In this document: positions 1 through 6,642 of the stretch, piece by piece
Layout of the letters: every line of letters starts with the position of its first letter
Numbering within the stretch: position 1 is the stretch's first letter
Source of the DNA: Actinomycetota bacterium
Lineage (GTDB): Bacteria > Actinomycetota > Actinomycetes > Nanopelagicales > Nanopelagicaceae
Reading direction: 5' to 3'
Length of the DNA stretch: 9,127 bases
NCBI GenBank assembly: GCA_009699825.1
Contig: WLNM01000033.1
Coordinates: 1-9,127 of the forward strand
Position numbers and translations under genes: made by a program
Notes under the pieces: model-generated
What the model saw: only the letters and a program-made list of their open reading frames with translations
Told to the model about the DNA's origin: nothing
The model's database searches: none

Positions 1-1026
1 ACACCAACTCGCGAACTTGCACAACAAATCGATGAAGTTCTAACACCACTTGCTCGCGCAATTGGTCACGAATCAGTTGTTATCGCAGGCGGAATGCCAT
101 ATGCAAAGCAGATCACTGCAATGCGCAAAGCAACTGCCATCCTTGTTGCAACACCTGGTCGTTTAATTGATTTACTTAATCGCGGAGAAGTACAGCTCGA
201 TAACCTCGAGATCACAGTCCTAGATGAAGCAGATCAAATGGCTGATATGGGCTTCTTGCCAGTAGTAAAAGAAATTCTTGATCAAGGAAAGATGGGCGGA
301 CAGCGTCTGCTCTTCTCAGCAACGCTTGATCGCGGTGTTGACTCACTCGTTAAGTCATACCTAAAGAACCCAAAGACGCACTCACTACAAAACGACCGTG
401 CATCTGTATCAACTATGGAGCACCATGTTCTTGTTATGCACCCAGGTGATAAAGATTTAATCACTGCACAAATCGCAGCGCGTAACGGAAAAACAATTCT
501 CTTTGTTAAGACCCAACGCGGCGCAGATCGTCTTGCTGACAACCTCGCAAAAGCTGGTGTACCAGTTGGTGCACTCCATGGTGGAAAGTCACAAGCAGTG
601 CGCACACGCACACTCAAACTATTTAAAGATCAAGAAAATTCAGCCCTTGTCGCAACTGATGTAGCCGCACGCGGAATTCACGTTGATGGAATCTCACTTG
701 TTGTGCACGTAGATGCACCAACAGATCACAAAGATTATCTACACCGCTCTGGCCGTACAGCACGTGCGGGCGAAGCTGGTGGAGTAGTAGTTCTTGCAAC
801 AACGAAACAACAAACATCCGTAAAGGGATTAACTTCTCGTGCTGGTGTAACACCACGTTTCGTTGGGGTAAAACCAAATGACGCTGAATTAATGACAATC
901 ACTGGCGCTCAAGAGCCAAGTGGTATTCCTTACGTTGCACCGATTACTGAATCTCGTGGGCCTTCTCGCTCTGGCGGCAAGCGTCCACGTCCAAATTCAA
1001 GTCAACGCAGACGTCGTCCTCGCTAA
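1..1026 (+). CDS. DEAD-box ATP-dependent RNA helicase, 5' end cut off by the window
   Basis: RNA helicase that uses ATP to unwind or remodel RNA, acting in ribosome assembly or mRNA turnover. The frame is open from base 1, so 341 residues are visible and the Q motif and Walker A are outside the window. Seen in order in the visible fragment: motif Ia PTRELA (residues 2-7), GG (30-31), TPGR (51-54), DEAD (75-78), SAT (106-108), then the second RecA domain with LFVKT (167-171), ATDVAARGIHVDG (218-230) and the arginine-finger motif HRSGRTARAG (248-257). Motif V has His where many family members have Asp (GIHV for GIDV). The protein ends in a short Arg/Pro-rich tail (about the last 20 residues), typical of RNA-binding extensions. 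An internal ATG at 94 is not the start, because motif Ia lies upstream of it. The subfamily (RhlE, DeaD or other) cannot be fixed without the N-terminus. Confidence 0.95.
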   Translation, partial: TPTRELAQQIDEVLTPLARAIGHESVVIAGGMPYAKQITAMRKATAILVATPGRLIDLLNRGEVQLDNLEITVLDEADQMADMGFLPVVKEILDQGKMGGQRLLFSATLDRGVDSLVKSYLKNPKTHSLQNDRASVSTMEHHVLVMHPGDKDLITAQIAARNGKTILFVKTQRGADRLADNLAKAGVPVGALHGGKSQAVRTRTLKLFKDQENSALVATDVAARGIHVDGISLVVHVDAPTDHKDYLHRSGRTARAGEAGGVVVLATTKQQTSVKGLTSRAGVTPRFVGVKPNDAELMTITGAQEPSGIPYVAPITESRGPSRSGGKRPRPNSSQRRRRPR

Positions 1027-1061
1027 TTAATTAGTCGAGACGAACGACACCGCTAGGTGTC
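1014..1061. terminator. Possible bidirectional terminator structure between convergent genes
   Basis: Two inverted repeats sit at the convergent junction. The first, 1014-1043, has a perfect 12 bp palindrome CTAATTAATTAG (1023-1034) covering both stop codons, flanked by TCG/CGA and TCGTC/GACGA arms with a one-base bulge on each side. The second is a 6 bp stem GACACC/GGTGTC (1046-1051 and 1056-1061) with loop GCTA, inside the end of the minus-strand gene. Neither is followed by a clear U-tract, so this is a structural suggestion rather than a canonical intrinsic terminator. Confidence 0.3.
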
Positions 1062-1678
1062 ATTACATGTACTGCAACAATTCCCGCATCGCCATCATTA
1101 GCAGATGAGGCAACCCACTCAACTTCAACATCTGAGCCAATGGCTGCACGAAGTTCTGAACCAAGCCACTCTTCGATGCGTGATTCATCTCCTGCTAGTT
1201 CGACTTTTACAATCTTTGCAATTGCTTTTCCATCTGTTGATGGATGATCAAGTGAAAGCCATTCGATAAAGAATGGAAGTTGCTTATCTTCGAGTGTTCC
1301 AAGAACACCAATTTGTTTCCATGCTAAATCTTTTCCATCTGGCTTTGTCCGGTGACCATCTACTGCAGCGCGACCCAAACGCTTTTCAATCTTAGAAACA
1401 TCATCGACTGCAACTACCCATGTGAGCCAACCGCCACCTTCTGCTGCGCGTTGTGAAACTGCTTTACCAAAGGGTGTTGAATCTGATGAAGGATGATCGA
1501 GTGGGCAAACAACTTCCAGGTAGTGACCATTTTGTAATGGAAGCGTGAAGTTGCGTGTGCCAAAACGTGGATGAATACCGCCGTCAACAAATGTGCTGCC
1601 AAGGCGAGCGCCAAGGCGTTGAACGGTGTCGGCTAGTTGATCATGGGAAGTTACATATGAGACATGGTCTAAGCGCAT
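1031..1678 (-). CDS. VOC-superfamily (glyoxalase-like domain) protein
   Basis: Cytosolic protein of 215 residues of the vicinal oxygen chelate fold, closest by pattern to the two-module glyoxalase-like group common in actinobacteria; substrate unknown. It opens with the typical first strand LDHVSYV, giving His5 as a likely metal ligand, and has Glu55 (YLEVV) and Glu139 (FFIEW) where later ligands would fall. The start of the second module (WLTWVVAVDD, 84-93) lacks the usual His or Gln, so metal binding may be incomplete. The two modules share a repeated phrase, LDHPSSD at 60-66 and LDHPSTD at 143-149, fitting a duplicated unit. The ATG at 1678 puts the fold at the extreme N-terminus as expected. 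There is no Shine-Dalgarno site. The gene is 61 bases beyond the peptidase stop, same strand, so it may be read through or have its own promoter. No specific enzyme name is justified. Confidence 0.8.
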   Translation of the reverse strand: MRLDHVSYVTSHDQLADTVQRLGARLGSTFVDGGIHPRFGTRNFTLPLQNGHYLEVVCPLDHPSSDSTPFGKAVSQRAAEGGGWLTWVVAVDDVSKIEKRLGRAAVDGHRTKPDGKDLAWKQIGVLGTLEDKQLPFFIEWLSLDHPSTDGKAIAKIVKVELAGDESRIEEWLGSELRAAIGSDVEVEWVASSANDGDAGIVAVHVMTPSGVVRLD

Positions 1679-1690
1679 GGGTAAATCTAA
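1679..1690 (-). promoter_or_regulatory. Candidate leaderless -10 for the VOC gene
   Basis: Reading the minus strand, TAGATT (1689-1684) lies 5 bases before the ATG at 1678, and there is no purine-rich ribosome site. A TAnnnT hexamer at this distance is the pattern of leaderless actinobacterial transcripts. No convincing -35 is seen. The rest of the 61 base gap (1679-1739) holds only a weak TTTCA/TGAAA hairpin and no clear terminator for the peptidase gene. Confidence 0.3.
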
Positions 1691-1739
1691 CCCTATGAGA
1701 TGGGGTGCTTTTTACCATTTTTCATGCGTGAAATAACTT

Positions 1740-3224
1740 TTATAGAGCGGTACTGAGGTCACATTTCTGGTCTTCAGTGGGAATTTTGCCGGTGATAAAA
1801 AAGGTATCCACTGTGTTATCAACGCAGGTAGAACCACGTCCATGTCCGGTGTGGCCATCACCGTCAAATGTAATCAAAAGTGAATTAGCAATCAGTTTGT
1901 GAAGTGCAAGAGCCCATGAATATGGTGTTGCTGGATCACGTAGTGTGCCAATAACAATTATTGGTGCAGTATTTATTTGGTCAATCTCTATTGGTTGCTT
2001 AATTCCAGCAAAAGATTTACACGAGACTCCAGAGTATGCAAGATAGGGACCAAAGACTGGAGCTTGTGCCTTAAATGTTTTAGCATCTTGCGCAATCTGT
2101 TCGTTGCTTCGTGTGTCATTCCAATCCAGACAATCAATAACAAATCCAGAGTCGCCTTCATTGGTTGGATAAACACCGTTTGGTTGTCTGCCAGTGTATG
2201 CATCGGCCAGTGATAGGAACATGTAACCGTTACCAGCCTTTGCTTGCTTGAGTGCAACTCGTAGCATTGGCCAACCAGATTCATTGTCATACAAAGCAGA
2301 TGCTGTACCAAGAACAACGAGTGATTCGGTTGCAACTCGCTTAGTACGAGTTGTTAATGGTTTCTTTGCAATCGCATCAAATAATTCTGTGAAGTACTGC
2401 TTTGTTGCATCCTTTGGTAGTGGACAGGTATCAATCTGTAAGCAATCTTTCACAAATGCATCTATCGCACTGTCAAAACCAATTGCTTGTGTAAGAGATT
2501 GTTCTAGCGGCGTTGCGTGTGGATCAATAGCGCCATCTAGAACAAGTCTGCCAACTTTGTCTGGAAACAACTGGGCATAAATTGTTCCAAGGTATGTGCC
2601 ATATGACTTGCCGAGGTAATTTAGTTTTTCATCACCAAGTACGGCACGAATTACATCCATATCTCGTGCAGCATTTTCAGTGCTATATGCAGTTAAATTC
2701 TTTGTATTCTTCTCGCACTTAGCGACATAATCCTGTGCTTCTTTGACTAATACATCGAACTCTTGCGCGTTATCGGGCTTTGAATCCGACGCGTAATTAG
2801 CATCGCTTTCATCATCTGTCAGACAGCGAATCGGTGCGCTTCGCCCTACCCCGCGTGGATCAAAACCCACAATGTCATATAGGGCAAGTAATTCTGGGCT
2901 GACGATGTATTCAGCGCCGTAGGCATATTCCACACCCGATGCTCCAGGGCCACCAGGGTTTACAAACATAGAACCGATGCGATCTTCTTTATTGCTTGCT
3001 TCGTGCTTGAGAACTGCAATCTTAAATGTTCCGAGTTTTATATTTGTGTAATCAATCGGTACAAGAACATCTGTGCAAAGGAGATTGTCAAAACAGTTCC
3101 GCCACTTAATGGGTTGTGCTTGAAAATCTTGCAGCGTCTCGAGTTTGACCGGTTTTACTTCCTTAACGCATCCTGAAAGTAGGAGTACACAAATAGCTAA
3201 TGCGGAAATTAAACGAGTGCGCAC
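1740..3224 (-). CDS. Secreted lipoprotein alpha/beta-hydrolase, tripeptidyl-aminopeptidase type (peptidase family S33)
   Basis: Serine exopeptidase of 494 residues predicted to be anchored on the outer face of the membrane, probably removing short peptides from N-termini. The N-terminus is a lipoprotein signal peptide: two Arg, a hydrophobic stretch, then lipobox LLSGC with lipidated Cys19. The oxyanion-hole segment is NPGGPGASG (89-97), FDPRGVGRS follows at 121-129, the nucleophile elbow is GKSYG (205-209, Ser207), and the C-terminal TAP-like domain carries the likely Asp430 (TLRDPATP) and His458 (GDGHTGHG). All triad residues are therefore present. The start is GTG at 3224. It lies inside the end of holB (16 base overlap) and is the only choice that keeps the signal peptide, since the next in-frame Met is residue 86. 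No strong Shine-Dalgarno site precedes it, so translation is probably coupled to holB. A tmk-holB-peptidase order is, to my recollection, also seen in other actinobacteria. Confidence 0.92.
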   Translation of the reverse strand: MRTRLISALAICVLLLSGCVKEVKPVKLETLQDFQAQPIKWRNCFDNLLCTDVLVPIDYTNIKLGTFKIAVLKHEASNKEDRIGSMFVNPGGPGASGVEYAYGAEYIVSPELLALYDIVGFDPRGVGRSAPIRCLTDDESDANYASDSKPDNAQEFDVLVKEAQDYVAKCEKNTKNLTAYSTENAARDMDVIRAVLGDEKLNYLGKSYGTYLGTIYAQLFPDKVGRLVLDGAIDPHATPLEQSLTQAIGFDSAIDAFVKDCLQIDTCPLPKDATKQYFTELFDAIAKKPLTTRTKRVATESLVVLGTASALYDNESGWPMLRVALKQAKAGNGYMFLSLADAYTGRQPNGVYPTNEGDSGFVIDCLDWNDTRSNEQIAQDAKTFKAQAPVFGPYLAYSGVSCKSFAGIKQPIEIDQINTAPIIVIGTLRDPATPYSWALALHKLIANSLLITFDGDGHTGHGRGSTCVDNTVDTFFITGKIPTEDQKCDLSTAL

Positions 3225-4357
3225 ATCAACGCTTCGATAGTGAGGAGTGGCGCGGCGTTGTATCCGAGATTCTTGCGTGCTTTCATGATTGCATCGATTT
3301 TTTGAATCGTGCGGTGTGTTGGCAAAATAGTTGCAAGAGAGCGAATTTCTTCTGCCATCTCAATGTTTATCAACGAATCAATATGACCAGATTGAATCAT
3401 CATGATGTCGCGATACAGGGTTGCAATATCAAGCAATGCCGCATCAAGTGAATCTCGCACCATACGAGTTGTTCGAGTTTTTTGTTCTTTCTCTAATTCT
3501 TTAAGCGCCTTCGAACCGCCAGTAGCCATACCGCGGCCTGTTGCACCTTTACCGTATGCCTGCGCAAGATCCTCTTGTTCCTTTTCATCTCGGATTTCCG
3601 CAGCCGCCTTGGCATCTTCTGTTGCAAGATCAACGAGTGTCTGTGCTGCCTTAAATGCTTCGGAAACATTTGTTAAGTGCAGCGCTAGATTCATGATTAC
3701 TTTGCGATTACTACGCACGTGTTCGTTGGTGGCGATGTACTTTGCGCGACCGATGTGTCCTTGACTTACGCGCGCTGCAAAATCTGCCATCTGCGGTGAA
3801 ATTCCGTCACGCGATTGCAGAACAGCTGCAACATCTTTTGTACTCGGTGTAACTAGTTGCATATGGCGACAGCGCGAACGAATAGTTGGCAGTACATCGT
3901 GCAGGGTCGGTGCGCAGAGCAACCAGACGGTGCGATTACCTGGTTCTTCGATTGCTTTTAAAAGTGCATTGGCTGCTGATTCTGTTAGCCGATCAGCATC
4001 TTCCATAACAACTACACGCCAACCACCCATAGAAGGTGCCCATGCAACGCGCGCAAGTAGTTCGCGGACTTCGTCAATCTTGATTGATAAACCTTCTGTG
4101 CGAATGATTTCTACATCGGGATGTCCACCATTGGCTGCAGATAAACACGCGTTGCATGTGCCACAACCTAGATCCGGGCACACAAGTGCTTGCGCAAATG
4201 CAACAGCAGCGCTGGAACGACCGCTACCAGGTGGGCCAGTGAAAACCCACGCATGCGTCATCTCTTGTGTTTCTTCACCATTCTTTGCTGAATGTATTGC
4301 ACTTTGCAATTTCGCAATGAGGTGCTCTTGCCCAACGAGTGTGTCAAAGACGCTCAT
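3209..4357 (-). CDS. holB: DNA polymerase III clamp-loader subunit delta'
   Basis: Stator-like subunit of the clamp-loader complex that places the sliding clamp on primed DNA; 382 residues, normal for actinobacterial homologues. The AAA+ core is clear: P-loop GPPGSGRS (41-48), with Arg47 instead of the catalytic Lys, as in other actinobacterial delta' proteins and in keeping with a subunit that does not hydrolyse ATP. A zinc-binding set Cys60, Cys65, Cys68, Cys71 follows (spacing C-x4-C-x2-C-x2-C), then Walker B-like VVVMEDAD (115-122) and the SRC motif (161-163) that contacts neighbouring subunits. After about residue 245 there is a highly charged, Lys/Glu-rich linker containing a short glycine-rich patch before the C-terminal helical collar domain. 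The ATG at 4357 overlaps the tmk stop as ATGA, a 4 base overlap that implies translational coupling. It overlaps the peptidase gene by 16 bases at its 3' end. Confidence 0.95.
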   Translation of the reverse strand: MSVFDTLVGQEHLIAKLQSAIHSAKNGEETQEMTHAWVFTGPPGSGRSSAAVAFAQALVCPDLGCGTCNACLSAANGGHPDVEIIRTEGLSIKIDEVRELLARVAWAPSMGGWRVVVMEDADRLTESAANALLKAIEEPGNRTVWLLCAPTLHDVLPTIRSRCRHMQLVTPSTKDVAAVLQSRDGISPQMADFAARVSQGHIGRAKYIATNEHVRSNRKVIMNLALHLTNVSEAFKAAQTLVDLATEDAKAAAEIRDEKEQEDLAQAYGKGATGRGMATGGSKALKELEKEQKTRTTRMVRDSLDAALLDIATLYRDIMMIQSGHIDSLINIEMAEEIRSLATILPTHRTIQKIDAIMKARKNLGYNAAPLLTIEALMCALV

Positions 4358-6411
4358 GGCTTTTTCTTTACTCGACGATTTGTCTTCTTCTGTTTTTCGG
4401 AGTTGCGCTTAAGTGCTGGTATTTCACCAACTCGAGAAATGATTTGTTCATGAATATCTTCAATGCTCTGCCTGCCATCAACAATTAAGTATCGCTCTGG
4501 ATCCATTGCTGCAATTTGTAAAAACTCATTGCGCACACGTTCATGAAACGCGAGAGGTTCGGCCTCTAGGCGATCGCGGCTCTTGAGTCTGCCAAGTCCA
4601 AGTTCTGCAGGTTGATCAATAATAATTGTCAGTGTTGGAAAGAGTGATTCTGTTGCCCAACGAGATATACGAGCCACTTCATTTGGTTCTAGAACTCGAC
4701 CTGCACCTTGGTATGCAATGGATGAATCAAAGTAACGATCAGTAATAACAACATCGCTTCGATCGAGCGCGGGGCGAATGATTGAATAAACATGGTGTGC
4801 GCGATCTGCTGCATATAACAAGGCTTCTGCGCGTGGAGAAATATCACCTGTTTCATGGCCAAGCAAAATCTTTCGTAAACCTTGTCCTAAATCTGTTCCA
4901 CCAGGTTCTCGAGAGAGAACAACTTCTTCGCCTTCTGCTTCTAACCATTTCTTAAGCAACTTTGATTGTGTTGATTTTCCTGTTCCTTCTCCACCTTCGA
5001 ATGCGATAAAAATACCTTTAGTTTGTGCGCCAGTTATTGAACCAAGCTCACCTTTAAATGCGTTTGTAATGTCAGACCACAAAGAAATATTAGGGCGATC
5101 CTTCATATGGTGATATGAAATTGATCCGATTATTGCGGCAATAACTCCGGCAATCAGAATTGTTATTGCAGCGCCGTTATATGTTAGCTCTGAGTTACGG
5201 AACTTAAATGTGTGTTCACCAAATGCTGCTGCGATGAGTGGTGAAATTGCAAGGACTGCAACCAACGTGACTCGAATAAGAGATTGCACGAACGCAAATG
5301 TGCGACCGCGCACTTCATCTTGTACTTCCATACCAAGCATCGTGAAGCCGGTAACCCAACATATTCCGGAGAATGCGCCGAGGAAAATAACAATGAAGAC
5401 AGCGAGCACAAGGTTTGGAATAACAGCGAGTAGGACAAGGAAAATGCCCGCAGTTGTAAGAGATGCGCCAAATAATCGACGACGCGAGAATTGTGCAAAT
5501 ACTTTCGGTCCAACTGCAATGCCTAGCGCCAGACCCGTAAATACTGCGCCGAAGAGAACGCCGTATGCAGCTTCTCCGCCGCCAAGATCGCCTACGAAAG
5601 TACGCGCAAGACCGATGACCGCGCCGGCCGCAATGAATGCGCCAACCATGCCAACAATGAGGCCGCGAATAATCTTTGAATCCGAAACTGTTTTCCACCC
5701 TTGTAAGAGGGATTTACCAACTCCTACTTCTGATCCTTTTTTAGCATCTTTTATTTTAGGAATTTCATGTAGTCCGCGAATTGTAAATGCCGCAAATGCG
5801 AAACTTGCAGCGTTTGCGTACAGCGCAATATCGATTGCGCTTCCTGCAAATGAAGGCAAGAACGCAGTGATTGCATTGCTAAAAAGAGCAAGAATTGCAA
5901 AAAGAGCTGCAGCAATTGGGGCAGTGCCATAAGCGGCTAGCAGTGATACCTGGTTGGCACTTTCTAGTTTCTCGCGTGGAACAAGATTTGGAACAGATGC
6001 TTCTTTCGCTGGTGACCAGAAGAGCGTTATGCACTCAACCAAAATCGTTGCGGTGTAGAGCCATAAATAATTATGAAAGATTGGAATAGAAATATAAAAG
6101 CCAGTGCGCAAAATATCGCAGGTAACCATGAGTTTGCGGCGATCAAAGCGATCTGCAATGACACCTGCGATTGGTCCTAAGAAAACTGATGGCAGTAAGC
6201 GAGCGATAAAGACACCTGCGATTGCAAAGTTTGCTTTTGCATAACTGTCACCAGAGAGTTGCTGCGCCAGTGCAGTTGTTGCAAGCAGTCCGAGCCAATC
6301 ACCGAGGGAAGAAAAAAGCATTGAGTTCCAGAGTTTTCTAAAGGCTGGAATAGCCAAAACTCCGCGCGTCTCATCTTGGGCAGGCGCGGCAGGTCTTGGC
6401 AGTGAGGACAT
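4354..6411 (-). CDS. tmk: Fusion of an MFS-type membrane domain with thymidylate kinase
   Basis: A 685-residue two-domain protein. Residues about 25-435 are a major facilitator domain of the enterobactin-exporter-like type: ten to twelve hydrophobic segments, starting FRKLWNSMLFSSLGDWL, with cytoplasmic-loop motif A-like GVIADRFDRRK (83-93). Residues about 465-665 are a complete dTMP kinase, which makes dTDP from dTMP and ATP: P-loop EGGEGTGKST (472-481, Lys479), substrate loop REPGGT (501-506), DRY (558-560) and an Arg-containing LID segment RLKSRDRLE (608-616), as in bacterial enzymes. A Lys/Arg-rich tail ends the protein. There is no stop or frame change at the junction, so this is a genuine fusion. 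Actinobacterial Tmk proteins with such an N-terminal domain are known, for example in Streptomyces; what the membrane domain does is not established. The ATG at 6411 keeps the full first membrane segment and has AGGA 7 bases upstream. Confidence 0.93.
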   Translation of the reverse strand: MSSLPRPAAPAQDETRGVLAIPAFRKLWNSMLFSSLGDWLGLLATTALAQQLSGDSYAKANFAIAGVFIARLLPSVFLGPIAGVIADRFDRRKLMVTCDILRTGFYISIPIFHNYLWLYTATILVECITLFWSPAKEASVPNLVPREKLESANQVSLLAAYGTAPIAAALFAILALFSNAITAFLPSFAGSAIDIALYANAASFAFAAFTIRGLHEIPKIKDAKKGSEVGVGKSLLQGWKTVSDSKIIRGLIVGMVGAFIAAGAVIGLARTFVGDLGGGEAAYGVLFGAVFTGLALGIAVGPKVFAQFSRRRLFGASLTTAGIFLVLLAVIPNLVLAVFIVIFLGAFSGICWVTGFTMLGMEVQDEVRGRTFAFVQSLIRVTLVAVLAISPLIAAAFGEHTFKFRNSELTYNGAAITILIAGVIAAIIGSISYHHMKDRPNISLWSDITNAFKGELGSITGAQTKGIFIAFEGGEGTGKSTQSKLLKKWLEAEGEEVVLSREPGGTDLGQGLRKILLGHETGDISPRAEALLYAADRAHHVYSIIRPALDRSDVVITDRYFDSSIAYQGAGRVLEPNEVARISRWATESLFPTLTIIIDQPAELGLGRLKSRDRLEAEPLAFHERVRNEFLQIAAMDPERYLIVDGRQSIEDIHEQIISRVGEIPALKRNSEKQKKTNRRVKKKP

Positions 6412-6423
6412 GGGGCAATCCTA
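6412..6423 (-). promoter_or_regulatory. Start signal of tmk: Shine-Dalgarno AGGA or leaderless -10 TAGGAT
   Basis: On the minus strand the sequence before the ATG at 6411 is TAGGAT (6423-6418) plus six bases. AGGA (6422-6419) is 7 bases from the ATG and would be a good ribosome site. Equally, TAGGAT has the TAnnnT form and the 6 base spacing of a leaderless -10. Only transcript mapping can separate the two. Either reading supports the start at 6411. Confidence 0.45.
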
Positions 6424-6437
6424 TCTAAGGCTCAGAC

Positions 6438-6466
6438 AGGCCTAATTGAGCTTATTTAAGGCCTAA
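6438..6466. repeat. Pair of 8 bp direct repeats, 21 bp apart, upstream of tmk
   Basis: AGGCCTAA occurs at 6438-6445 and again at 6459-6466 (TTAGGCCT on the minus strand). The 21 bp spacing is two helical turns, and each copy contains the palindrome AGGCCT. They lie 27 to 55 bases before the tmk ATG, where a regulator site would sit, but the second copy also covers the end of the antitoxin relic. Because AGGCCT is self-complementary, the two copies could also pair as a 6 bp stem with a 15 base loop; there is no U-tract. Confidence 0.35.
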
Positions 6467-6562
6467 ATCCTTTTTTCCATCGGACCAAGGAATCTTCTTT
6501 GATTTATCTAACATCGCTTAATCAAAGTCGGCAATGTCTTCGAGCTCTTCCTTGTCTTCCAT
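6452..6562 (-). pseudogene. Relic of a type II antitoxin C-terminal region, broken by an in-frame stop
   Basis: Minus-strand reading from an ATG at 6562 gives 14 residues (MEDKEELEDIADFD), a TAA at 6520-6518, then in the same frame AMLDKSKKIPWSDG and KKDLGLK to a TAA at 6454-6452. Read through the stop, the 36-codon stretch has the layout of antitoxin C-termini of the Phd/YefM or RelB type: an acidic helix ending in LEDI, a short variable part, IPW, then a helix ending in LGL at the C-terminus. The TAA falls where one sense codon (for instance GAA) would fit. Further upstream the same frame has two more stops (TAG at 6577-6575 and 6571-6569) and no DNA-binding domain, so the N-terminal part is lost or was elsewhere. 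No toxin gene follows; tmk comes next. The alternative is chance similarity in a short stretch. The match is from memory of family patterns, not a search. Confidence 0.5.
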
Positions 6563-6585
6563 TTTTGCACTCTACTCCTAATATG

Positions 6586-6595
6586 TAATCTTTCT
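6586..6595. repeat. Left copy of the 10 bp direct repeat flanking vapBC
   Basis: TAATCTTTCT here is repeated exactly at 7347-7356, with a period of 761 bases. This copy is 11 bases left of the vapBC operator, so the pair encloses operator, promoter, antitoxin and toxin. It may be a target duplication or recombination scar, or chance in T-rich DNA. Confidence 0.4.
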
Positions 6596-6606
6596 AGAAT
6601 AACTGA

Positions 6607-6634
6607 TGTAGCACATTAATAATATTGTGCTACA
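6607..6634. promoter_or_regulatory. Palindromic operator of the toxin-antitoxin operon
   Basis: A 28 bp imperfect palindrome with 9 bp perfect arms, TGTAGCACA (6607-6615) and TGTGCTACA (6626-6634), around the AT-rich spacer TTAATAATAT, which itself is partly symmetric. It overlaps the likely promoter and ends 8 bases before the antitoxin ATG, exactly where antitoxin and toxin-antitoxin complexes bind to repress their own operons. It also lies between the intact antitoxin and the minus-strand relic, so it may once have served both directions. Confidence 0.75.
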
Positions 6635-6642
6635 CTTCCCCT
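6628..6642 (+). promoter_or_regulatory. Extended -10 promoter of vapBC giving a leaderless transcript
   Basis: TGC TACACT (6628-6636) is an extended -10 (TGn plus TAnnnT). Six bases, TCCCCT, separate the hexamer from the ATG at 6643, so the predicted start of transcription is the A of the ATG. The sequence before the ATG is pyrimidine-rich with no Shine-Dalgarno site, which agrees with leaderless translation. The -10 overlaps the right arm of the palindrome, so bound repressor would block it. No good -35 is visible. Confidence 0.55.

Noticed and set aside
94..96. ATG at 94 as the helicase start
   Set aside because: The same frame upstream encodes motif Ia (PTRELA), so the gene continues beyond the left edge of the window.
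1679..1739. Intrinsic terminator after the peptidase gene
   Set aside because: There is only a 5 bp TTTCA/TGAAA stem without a U-tract on the minus strand. A better CCC/GGG stem followed by CTTTTT exists on the plus strand (about 1691-1715), but no plus-strand gene ends there.
3930..4412. Plus-strand open frame opposite holB
   Set aside because: It is Ser/Ala-rich without recognisable motifs and entirely covered by the well-supported holB gene.
5210..5932. Long plus-strand open frame opposite tmk
   Set aside because: Its product is rich in Arg, Thr, Ala and Pro with no motif or domain order, and the minus strand carries a clear MFS-Tmk protein. It is a shadow frame.
6625..6642. TTG at 6625 as the antitoxin start
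   Set aside because: It lies within the operator palindrome, upstream of the predicted transcription start, and adds six residues (MCYTSP) not typical of the family. ATG at 6643 fits better.
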